Positions 52,071 to 59,335 of a stretch of 64,000 bases of DNA are shown piece by piece (the stretch's first letter is position 1; each line of letters opens with the position of its first letter). This stretch comes from Catenulispora yoronensis (GTDB taxonomy: Bacteria; Actinomycetota; Actinomycetes; Streptomycetales; Catenulisporaceae): the NCBI RefSeq assembly GCF_039531695.1, contig NZ_BAAAQN010000049.1, positions 35,444 through 99,443 on the forward strand, in the 5' to 3' direction. A program made the translations under genes and the position numbers. The notes below the pieces were generated by a model. It saw only the letters and a list, made by a program, of their open reading frames with translations, searched no databases and was not told where the DNA came from.

Positions 52071-52913
52071 TCACCGAGCCTCGCGGTCGGGCGAGACCCC
52101 CTCCCCGAAGAACGCGATCAGCGGCTTCACGATGGACGCGGCCGCGACATTGGGCAGCGTGTGATTCCCCTTGACGGCCCTGGCCTCCCCGTCGGCGAGC
52201 TCCGCCGCGACGGCACGGCAGTTCTCCAGGAAGTAGCCGGGGCTCTTGGTGCCCGCCAGCAGCAAGGTTCTGGCTTTGATCGACGCGTAGTTCGAGGCCG
52301 GGCCCTCGGATTCGGCGATGCGCCGGATCTCGGGTCCGAAGCTCGGCATCACCTCGGCCATGTCCTTGCCGATCGGCGTCTTGAAGAAGAGGTTGCCGAA
52401 GATCTTTGCGATGCCGAACGGCATCCTGCCCTTCAGGTCGTCCGGGTAGGTGTATTTGGTCAGCACGGCGAAGGCGTGGACGTAGTCGCCCGCGGCGACC
52501 CAGCGTTCGAATTCGTCGATCCAGCCGCCGGCCGGCCGGCCGTCGATGTACAGCCCCGGGTCGAAGACGGCGATCCGGTCCAGCATCGCAGCCGTCTGCG
52601 ACGCCATGCCCGCCTGGAGCGCCACGAAGCCGCCGCCGCTGTGGCCGAAGGCACTCCGCGCGCCAGTGGCCGCGAGCACGGCCGCCAGGTCCTCCACGTC
52701 GGTGGCGATCGTCTCGTCGCCGGTCACCGGCGCGGTGTCGGGACGGCCGCGGCGGTTGTAGCGGTGGACGGCGAACCCGCCGGCGGCCAGGGCCTTGGCG
52801 AGTCGCCGGTAGTGGCTCTCGCGCAGTCCCCCGCCGTGCAGCAGCACGATCCCGGGGCCGTCGCCCACTGTGTGGACGGTGAGGGGCGAGCCGTCCGCCG
52901 AATGTACGCGCAT
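52071..52913 (-). CDS. Alpha/beta hydrolase
   Basis: This 280-residue hydrolase has the oxyanion-region motif IVLLHGGGLRESHYRRLAKA, the nucleophile elbow FGHSGGGFVALQAG (Ser), an acid in AVFDPG or the later TLLLAGTKSPG region, and the terminal His in VKGNHTLPN. ATG 52913 has GGAGG at normal spacing; ATG 52919 lies too close to it. It is divergent from a TetR regulator with an operator-like repeat between them. Substrate unknown. Confidence 0.85.
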   Translation of the reverse strand: MRVHSADGSPLTVHTVGDGPGIVLLHGGGLRESHYRRLAKALAAGGFAVHRYNRRGRPDTAPVTGDETIATDVEDLAAVLAATGARSAFGHSGGGFVALQAGMASQTAAMLDRIAVFDPGLYIDGRPAGGWIDEFERWVAAGDYVHAFAVLTKYTYPDDLKGRMPFGIAKIFGNLFFKTPIGKDMAEVMPSFGPEIRRIAESEGPASNYASIKARTLLLAGTKSPGYFLENCRAVAAELADGEARAVKGNHTLPNVAAASIVKPLIAFFGEGVSPDREAR

Positions 52914-52952
52914 GTCCATGACCTCCCGGTGTGACACCCCAATTACTGCGAA

Positions 52953-52973
52953 CAGTGTTAGCAGTTTACACTG
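52953..52973. promoter_or_regulatory. Inverted repeat between hydrolase and TetR genes
   Basis: CAGTGT (52953-52958) and ACACTG (52968-52973) form a perfect 6-bp inverted repeat with a 9-bp spacer, directly before the TetR ATG. This is typical TetR operator geometry. Confidence 0.55.
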
Positions 52974-53648
52974 ATGTCTGTGAGCACCGCGAACCGCACG
53001 AGCGTCTGGACCCGACCCGAACGCGGCGCACGTGGCCCCGTCCCCTCGCTGGGCCGTGCTGACATCACCGCCGCCGCCATCCGGATCGCCGACGCGGGCG
53101 GCCTCGCCGCGGTGTCCATGCGGGCCGTCGCGGTCGCCCTGGGGACCGCCGCGCCCTCGCTCTACCGGTATGTGGAGTCGCGCGAGGATCTGCTCGACCT
53201 CATGGTCGACGCCGCCGTCGCCGAGCTCTCGCCGGCCGAGCCGACCGGAGCGTGGCTCGACGACCTCGTGGCCGTCGCCCGGCTCCAGCTCGGCAACATG
53301 CGCGACCACCCCTGGCTGCCCGATGCCTTGCAGCGCGATCTCTCGTACGGGCCGCACACGATGGACTTCTTCGACCGGTGCCTGTGGATGCTGGAACCCG
53401 TCGACTGCCCGACGACGTCGAAACTCGAAGCCGTCGGGCTGATGACGGGCATCGTCACCCTCTTCGCCCGCGCCACGGCGCCGCAGCAGCCGTTCATGGT
53501 CGCCGCCACTCCTGAACAGCATCCGCACCTGTTCGCCGCGCTGGCCAAGGCCGGCGACGCCGCACCGCGCGACCCGTTCGCTCAGGCCGTTCGCAGTGTT
53601 CTTACTGGGCTGCTGACTGCCGCGTCGGACTCCGACGGGGTCGGCTAG
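52974..53648 (+). CDS. TetR/AcrR family transcriptional regulator
   Basis: This 224-residue repressor has an N-terminal HTH (ITAAAIRIADAGGLAAVSMR, then AVAVALGTAAPSLYRYVESR) and a TetR_C-type helical ligand domain. The first 25 residues are a short extension. It probably represses the divergent alpha/beta hydrolase and itself through the repeat at 52953-52973. ATG 52974 may be leaderless; a GTG at 52980 is an alternative. Confidence 0.87.
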   Translation: MSVSTANRTSVWTRPERGARGPVPSLGRADITAAAIRIADAGGLAAVSMRAVAVALGTAAPSLYRYVESREDLLDLMVDAAVAELSPAEPTGAWLDDLVAVARLQLGNMRDHPWLPDALQRDLSYGPHTMDFFDRCLWMLEPVDCPTTSKLEAVGLMTGIVTLFARATAPQQPFMVAATPEQHPHLFAALAKAGDAAPRDPFAQAVRSVLTGLLTAASDSDGVG

Positions 53649-53664
53649 TCAGGCGCGGGCACGG

Positions 53665-56229
53665 TCAGCCAGTGGGCCGTCGGAACTTCTGGATCGAGGA
53701 GTCGGACGCGCACTTGTCCGCGGCCTGCTGGGCCAGTCTGATGAACTCGTCCGGCTTGATCGTGCTGGACATCAGCTGGCCCATGGCGAGGTCGAGGTCC
53801 GACTGCATCTGGCTGTACCAGTACGAGTGATACCAGTTGAAGACGTGGCCGTTGGCCGCTTGGTACTGGTCGTGACTGGACTTCAGGCCCGGCTTGAGCC
53901 GGGCCGCGAGGTCCGGCGTGATGGCGTCCTTGACCACCGGCAGCGTGTTGGTCTTCTGCGCGAAGGAGGCGGCGCCGGCCTTGGAGCACATGAGGCGCAG
54001 GAACTCCAGGCCGCCGGCCTGGTTCTTGGCCTTGGCCGGGACGATGAACGGCTCGCTGGCCTCGGACCGGACGGCGGTCTGCGGCAACTTGTCCCCGCTG
54101 AGCGAGGGCATCGGGAACACCGCCATGCCGAAGTCCGCCGGGGTGGTGGCCAGCTGTTCGGCCTCCAGCCACGAGCCGCAGGGGATGATCGCGGCTTTGC
54201 CCTGATTCCACTGGGCTTGGGACTCGATGTGGGTCAGGTTCTCGGTGCCGGGGAGCATGTAGCCCTTGTCCACCAGCATGTAGATGGCGTCGACGGAGTT
54301 CTTGACCGCGTCGGACTTCCAGGCGTTCGGCTCCAGGTTGTCGATGGCCGTCATCACGTCCGGGCCGCCGTTCTTGGCGACCAGGTCCATCAGCGGCACC
54401 ATCATGTAGTACGGATATTTGCCCTGGTGGCAGAACGGGGCGATACCGGTGCTCTTGATGGCGGCGCACAAGGTCATGAAGTCGTCCCAGGTCTTCGGGA
54501 CCTGCCAGTTGTTCTTTTGGAACAGCGTGCTGGAGTACCACAGGCCCCAGATGGTGAGGGCGTAGTTCAGCGAGAACATGTTCGAGCCGATCAGGCCGAT
54601 CTCGGCGGTGCCGGGCAACAGGATGTCGCGGACCTTCTTGGTCGGATCGTCGATCGACGGTGCGTTCAGCAGCTTGTCCAGGTTGGCCAGCTGGCCGTTC
54701 TTGTACAGCACGGCCTGCTGGAGCTCTTTGGCGCCGGAGTTGGCGATGACGTCCGGGGGGTTGCCGGCGTCGAACCGGGGCTGGAGGTCGCCGGTGACGT
54801 CCTGGGAGCCCTCGTGCGTGAGCGTGGCGCCGGGGTACTTCGACTTGTACATGTCCTCGAAGTCCGTGGCGTAGTCGGCGCCGTAGAGGCCCGAGAAGAT
54901 GTAGACGTCGAGCGGGTCGGAGTTTTTGACGGCGAACGGGTTGGTCGGGCTGGTGCCGGTGCTGGCGGATGGGGTTGCGCCGCCCGCTCCTCCTCCAGTG
55001 TCGCCGCCGGTTCCTCCTCCGCTGGTGGCCGTGCTGGAGGCACTCGGGGTCGTCGGGGAACCGCGGCCTAGGAGCCAGGCGGTGGTCGCGCCGCCTGCGC
55101 CGACCAGGCCGACGCTTGCCGCTATGAGGCGGCGGCGAGTCGGCCGAGGAAGGTTGGGCGAGGTCGCCGGGCTTAGCGAGTGCTCGGTGTGGGGCAGACT
55201 CGGCAGCGGGGTGGATGGTGCAGCGATGGTCGGCGCCGGGGCGGTTTCGGTCGGCGGCGTTGGGGGCCAGGTCGGCGAGGATGCGGCCAGCGTGGCAGGT
55301 GACGCAGCCAGAGTCGGCGGTGGTGGCGTCTCCACCGCGCCCGAGGGAACGCCTTCAGCCTCAATCACCGCTATCTCTGTGATCTCCGCGATCTTTGCGG
55401 GCACCGCAGGCGTCGCAATCGCCGCGCTCTCAGGCGCGTCAGTCAGCCAGGACAGCACTTGCGCCGCCGTCGGCCGCTCCTTCGGGTCCTTGGCCAGGCA
55501 ACCGGCGACCACCGGCCGCAGCTCCACCGGGACCGTCGAGAGATCAGGTTCCTGATTGACGATCCGATACAGCATCACCTGCGCCGAACCCTCGCCGAAC
55601 GGGGCGACTCCCGCGGCGTGGCACAACAGCTGACCGAGGCAGAACACATCGCACGGCGGGCCGATCGGCTCTCCGGCGATCTGCTCCGGCGCCATGAACC
55701 CAGGCGTGCCGACCACCACGTCGGTGCGGGTGATGGCGGTCGCGTCGAGGGCCCGGGCGATCCCGAAGTCGATGACTCGCGGGCCGTCGTCGGCCATGAG
55801 CACGTTCGACGGCTTCAGATCCCGGTGCACCAGCCCCGAGGCGTGGATCGCCACCAGCGACTCCGCCAGGCCCGCGCCCAGACGCCGCAGCCCGGCGCCG
55901 TCCAACGGCCCGTCCCGCTCGATCACCCGCGCCAACGACGGCCCCGCCACGAACGACGTCACCAACCACGGCGGATCGGCGCCCGGATCAGCGTCCACCA
56001 CCCCCGCCGTGTGGTGCCCGCCGACCCTCCGCGCCGCCTCCACCTCAGCAGCGAACCGCCGCCGAAAGCCGGGATCACGCGCCAAATCGGCATGAACCAC
56101 CTTCACCGCCACCAACCGCCCACCGGGCGACCGCGCCTGGTACACCTTCCCCATACCGCCCGCCCCCAGACGACCCAACAACTCATAGCCGCCCACCCGG
56201 ACCGGATCGCCCGGACCCAACGGCTCCAT
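53665..56229 (-). CDS. Receptor Ser/Thr kinase fused to extracellular ABC-type solute-binding domain
   Basis: This 854-residue protein has a cytoplasmic kinase (about 10-275) with Gly loop LGRLGAGGMGKVYQ, VAVKVV, HRDLKPSNVLM, DFG in VIDFGIAR and APE in FMAPEQI. After a Pro/Thr/Ala-rich linker and one membrane helix (LIAASVGLVGAGGATTAWLL, about 367-386) comes an extracellular domain (about 436-854) with the fold of family 1 carbohydrate-binding proteins. Its features include DPLDVYIFSGLYGADYATDF, QPRFDAGNPPDVIANSGA, NWQVPKTWDDFM and GKAAIIPCGSW. The arrangement predicts a kinase that senses an extracellular sugar-like solute. ATG 56229 is used; an ATG six codons upstream is possible. No importer partner is adjacent. 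Confidence 0.9.
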   Translation of the reverse strand: MEPLGPGDPVRVGGYELLGRLGAGGMGKVYQARSPGGRLVAVKVVHADLARDPGFRRRFAAEVEAARRVGGHHTAGVVDADPGADPPWLVTSFVAGPSLARVIERDGPLDGAGLRRLGAGLAESLVAIHASGLVHRDLKPSNVLMADDGPRVIDFGIARALDATAITRTDVVVGTPGFMAPEQIAGEPIGPPCDVFCLGQLLCHAAGVAPFGEGSAQVMLYRIVNQEPDLSTVPVELRPVVAGCLAKDPKERPTAAQVLSWLTDAPESAAIATPAVPAKIAEITEIAVIEAEGVPSGAVETPPPPTLAASPATLAASSPTWPPTPPTETAPAPTIAAPSTPLPSLPHTEHSLSPATSPNLPRPTRRRLIAASVGLVGAGGATTAWLLGRGSPTTPSASSTATSGGGTGGDTGGGAGGATPSASTGTSPTNPFAVKNSDPLDVYIFSGLYGADYATDFEDMYKSKYPGATLTHEGSQDVTGDLQPRFDAGNPPDVIANSGAKELQQAVLYKNGQLANLDKLLNAPSIDDPTKKVRDILLPGTAEIGLIGSNMFSLNYALTIWGLWYSSTLFQKNNWQVPKTWDDFMTLCAAIKSTGIAPFCHQGKYPYYMMVPLMDLVAKNGGPDVMTAIDNLEPNAWKSDAVKNSVDAIYMLVDKGYMLPGTENLTHIESQAQWNQGKAAIIPCGSWLEAEQLATTPADFGMAVFPMPSLSGDKLPQTAVRSEASEPFIVPAKAKNQAGGLEFLRLMCSKAGAASFAQKTNTLPVVKDAITPDLAARLKPGLKSSHDQYQAANGHVFNWYHSYWYSQMQSDLDLAMGQLMSSTIKPDEFIRLAQQAADKCASDSSIQKFRRPTG

Positions 56230-56387
56230 ACTGCCCCCAAAGATCATCGCACCGCCCGAGTTCGAGGAGACATCCTTGCACCACGCGGGGCCGGCGCGAA
56301 AGACAGGAATTCGCCGAGTCACCGGGCGGTTGCGGGAGCTGGCGGAGCCGCCGCGGATGGACGCCCCTGTCGGGTCGGTCCCCGCCC

Positions 56388-56714
56388 CTAGTGCAGCGCC
56401 GCGTTGGTCCTTCGGGAGTTGCCGGTCAGTTGGCGGGGTCGCCGAGGTAGAGGCCGACGGCGCAGTCGAGGGCGCAGTCGAGGGCGTCTTCGGGGCTTCC
56501 GAAGCATCGCCGTTGATGACGGCGTCGATTTGGGCGTGGCCGGCGGGCGGCATGCCGCGGCCAGTTCGTCTCCTGCGACGAACTGGCCGCGGCCATCGAT
56601 ACCTTCGTCCTGGCCTACGACGAACACGACGCCAAGCCCTACCGCTGGACCTACGACGGCAGCCCACTCAAAGCCGCATGAACCCCCCGAAGCATCAACG
56701 CGGCGCTGCACTAG
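56388..56714. mobile_element. Degenerate CTAG-bounded transposon remnant
   Basis: A 327-bp segment is bounded by inverted ends. CTAGTGCAGCGCCGCGTTG starts at 56388 on the plus strand; the same word reads leftward from 56714. CTAG marks both termini, as in IS630-type insertions. Inside is a transposase C-terminal fragment. The rest of the 481-bp gap (56230-56710) shows no other gene. A third copy of the end lies at 58036-58087. Confidence 0.6.
56562..56681 (+). pseudogene. Transposase C-terminal fragment
   Basis: The last 39 codons of a transposase-like protein survive, from FVSCDELAAAIDTFVLAY to PYRWTYDGSPLKAA and a stop. This is the usual C-terminus of IS630-type transposases. Everything upstream is lost. 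Confidence 0.6.
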
Positions 56715-57916
56715 GGCTGGAAGATCACTTCCGGATTGTTCGGCGTGGGGCCGTCCAGCAGCGGACTGTGAATCCCCTTCAGCGTCTGGTCGAAGAACGC
56801 CGTCACGTACTCGCGCGTGATCACGATTCCACGTTCGGGGTCCAGGGGCGGCGTCGGGAACCCGGCCTCCTGCTCGAGCAGGTCCACGTCGGTGAAGCTG
56901 GGGTGGTCGGCGCCGGTGACCGCCAGCCACCTCTTGTAGCCGCCGAGGGCGGCCCAGGCCTGGCCCCACGTAAGGTCGCCACCACCGGCAGAGTGGACGC
57001 CGGCCCTGCCCAGCATGAGGAACGGCCGGTTGATCTGGCCGGGCATCGGGGTCGGGTAGAAGCTTCCGTCCATGTCCACCCCGGCCAGTACTCGCGGGTC
57101 GGCGATCATCGTGGTGGCGGCCGCCGCTCCGCCGATGGAGTGTCCGGCCATGCCGATCTCGTGCTTGTTGATCAGGTGGGCCAGGGGCCACGCGGTATTG
57201 CCGTGGGTCAACTGGTCGATGACGAAGGACACGTCCAGTGCGCGGCTGGCGGTGACCGTGTCCATGTCGAGAGTCGGGTCATCGCAGATCGCGCACGGCG
57301 GTGTCTCGCCGTTCGCCAGCGTCTCGCCGCTGTCCCCGTGGGTGTCGCCGACGAGCGCGACGATGAAGCCGTGACTGGCCAGGTCGGTCGCGAGCGCGGT
57401 GAGCACCATGCGCGGGTCCCCGAACCCGGGCGAGAGGACCACCAGCGGATACTTGCCGCGGTGCGGCCGCGCACCGTCGAAGGCGTGAGTGGTGATGCTG
57501 GAAACGTTCTGTGGGGTGAGGCCGGAGCTCGCCGGTATCTTCGCCTGCTGGATGTGTCCGGCTGCCTCGGCCAAGGTCATATAAGGGGCCGGAGTCCCGG
57601 TCCCGGGGACAGCCGGGTAGACCATCGTGACGGTCAATTGGCGGGGGCCGGATGACGGCACCCACGGATCGAGACGGCTCCGATCGGTGAGGTGGATGAC
57701 GTCCTCGCCGGCGGCGTAGGGGCCGGTCGGCGCGGGGAGCGTGCCTTGGAAGGAGCGCGTGGGCGCGGTGGCCGTGGCCAGTGCGGCGTCGAACGCTTGC
57801 CTGGCCACCGATGTGGCCGACGGTGTGGGCGTGGCGGCGAACCCGGCGCCGGTCCCGGTGGCGAGGGCGGTGAGCGCCATGACTGTCACAGCGCTGATGC
57901 GGCGATGGCGTTTCAT
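56711..57916 (-). CDS. Secreted alpha/beta hydrolase (PAF-acetylhydrolase/lipase-like)
   Basis: This 401-residue exported enzyme has a signal peptide (RRISAVTVMALTALATGTGA, cleaved near GFAA). The hydrolase fold follows with PLVVLSPGFGD, the nucleophile elbow MAGHSIGGAAAAT (Ser), VDMDGSFYP (acid) and GADHPSFTD (His). This layout resembles the PAF-AH-like lipase family. The stop TAG (56713-56711) lies inside the CTAG end of the transposon remnant, so insertion may have redefined the C-terminus. Start: ATG 57916 (MKRHRR), with GTG 57937 as alternative. Confidence 0.8.
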   Translation of the reverse strand: MKRHRRISAVTVMALTALATGTGAGFAATPTPSATSVARQAFDAALATATAPTRSFQGTLPAPTGPYAAGEDVIHLTDRSRLDPWVPSSGPRQLTVTMVYPAVPGTGTPAPYMTLAEAAGHIQQAKIPASSGLTPQNVSSITTHAFDGARPHRGKYPLVVLSPGFGDPRMVLTALATDLASHGFIVALVGDTHGDSGETLANGETPPCAICDDPTLDMDTVTASRALDVSFVIDQLTHGNTAWPLAHLINKHEIGMAGHSIGGAAAATTMIADPRVLAGVDMDGSFYPTPMPGQINRPFLMLGRAGVHSAGGGDLTWGQAWAALGGYKRWLAVTGADHPSFTDVDLLEQEAGFPTPPLDPERGIVITREYVTAFFDQTLKGIHSPLLDGPTPNNPEVIFQP

Positions 57917-58035
57917 GGGATCGACGCTAGGTTCCACACCCCAGCCTTCGAATCAGCCCACGGATGTCAATGATCTGTAGCGCGTCGGCCTCGGGGAGTA
58001 CCGTAGCCATCCGGAGTCACCCGCCGGGAGTATGC

Positions 58036-58087
58036 GACCCCCCAGCCGACCGGCAACCCCCGAAGGACCAACGCGGCGCCGCACTAG
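58036..58087 (-). repeat. Third copy of the transposon end, 52 bp
   Basis: Reading leftward from 58087, the sequence matches 56388-56439 in about 47 of 52 positions, starting with CTAG. It lies in inverted orientation to 56388, so 56388-58087 is bounded by inverted repeats and includes the hydrolase gene. Confidence 0.75.
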
Positions 58088-58096
58088 CCTGCTGGG

Positions 58097-58843
58097 GTGA
58101 TGGTTGCGGATTGCGAGCGGGTCCAGACCTCCTGGTTCCGGACCCAGGCCGATGTGCTCGGTGGCGAGTCGTGGGATGACGGGGCGCTGACGTGGACGGA
58201 TGGTCCCGATGGTTTGAACCTGATGTTTCCTCGCGAGCTCGACACGGCGGCGGTCCGGCACGGGGTTCAGATCGCGCTGGCTCGTGGACGGTCATCGGTC
58301 GGGGTTTGGCTCAACACGGGGGTCGATGCGTCGGCGCTGCGGGAGTGCGGCTTCGAGCGCGGATGGGCGATCAGGTGGATGGCGGCGTCGCTGGCCGCGG
58401 TTGTGGCCGATGGAGGCGACAGGGATGGCCGCGTCGAGCTCCAGACCACGACGCTCGATTACGAGGGCGAACACGCCGACTACGGTGATCGGCTGAGGCT
58501 GACGCGTCAGGAGCCGTCGGTGGCCTGGTACGCAGCTGCGTATAACCGACCAGCCGACGTGAGGCCGTCCGACCGGCCGCGGCGGTTCGCCGGGCGCGCG
58601 TGGTCGTTCTACGACGGGGGCGCGGACGGGATCGCCGGAGTGTTCGATATGGAGGTCTGGCCTCGGTTTCGCCGCCGTGGGCTGGGGACCGCCTTGCTGC
58701 GGACGGTCTGTTCCGCCGCGCGGGAGGCCGGGGCGTCGCGGGTCGTGCTGAACGCGACGGAGGAGGGCAGCCTTCTCTATCGCAGCTGCGGGTTCACCAC
58801 GATCGGCGAAGGCATCACCTGGTGGCTCCACCTCAACTCGTGA
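58097..58843 (+). CDS. GNAT family N-acetyltransferase
   Basis: This 248-residue protein has the acetyl-CoA motif MEVWPRFRRRGLGTALLRTV (R-R-x-G-x-G/A) and the C-terminal GNAT strand LYRSCGFTTIGEG. The N-terminal half is a degenerate GNAT-like extension, so it may be a double-GNAT protein with one active half. GTG 58097 or ATG 58100 are both possible starts, 10 to 13 bp after a CTAG transposon end. Substrate unknown. Confidence 0.82.
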   Translation: MMVADCERVQTSWFRTQADVLGGESWDDGALTWTDGPDGLNLMFPRELDTAAVRHGVQIALARGRSSVGVWLNTGVDASALRECGFERGWAIRWMAASLAAVVADGGDRDGRVELQTTTLDYEGEHADYGDRLRLTRQEPSVAWYAAAYNRPADVRPSDRPRRFAGRAWSFYDGGADGIAGVFDMEVWPRFRRRGLGTALLRTVCSAAREAGASRVVLNATEEGSLLYRSCGFTTIGEGITWWLHLNS

Positions 58844-58844
58844 G

Positions 58845-59147
58845 TCAGAGGTCGATGAGCTCGATGGCCACGTGCGCCGTGTCTCCCACTTCGATCTCCT
58901 CGGCCTTGCGAACGGCCTTCTTGATCGGCAGGACATAGCAGGAATTCGCACTGTCCGGGAAGATCGACGTGTCCCACTTGCTGTCGCCGACGGTGACGCG
59001 CACCCGCACCGCCCCGAAGCCCCGCCGTGGGCCGCTCACCAGGTCCCGAATCTCCTCGCTGAGGTCGGCAGGCACACTGACGAAGGTCCAACTGTCGGCC
59101 TTCCGCGCGTCCCAGAGCCACAGGTCGGCGTCGAACGTGAGCATCAT
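58845..59147 (-). CDS. DUF1905 domain protein
   Basis: This 100-residue protein begins MMLTFDADLWLWDARKADSW followed by TFVSVPADLSEEIRDL. DTSIFPD, YVLPIKKAVRKAEEI and the terminal VAIELIDL all match the DUF1905 fold, a small beta-barrel found alone or fused to YdeI-like domains. Function unknown. It ends one base from the convergent GNAT stop. Confidence 0.85.
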   Translation of the reverse strand: MMLTFDADLWLWDARKADSWTFVSVPADLSEEIRDLVSGPRRGFGAVRVRVTVGDSKWDTSIFPDSANSCYVLPIKKAVRKAEEIEVGDTAHVAIELIDL

Positions 59148-59335
59148 GCCCTCAGCATCGCACTTCGGACTGACGGGATCGGGTCGGTGCGGTGGTGCGC
59201 CGGTCGGGGACCACCGGGCTTGGTCGGGCGAGTTGTGTGATCGGCCTGTCGGGGGTCGTGGTTCGGTGGAAAAATGATGGTCGTATCCGGATGCTGATGC
59301 ACATCAGCGGTGGTTGGCGGGGGCTGAGGTGTCAT

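Noticed and set aside
56420..56560. Minus-strand reading of the remnant as a gene
   Set aside because: Only a few tens of codons without start or motif. It fits a decayed transposon better.
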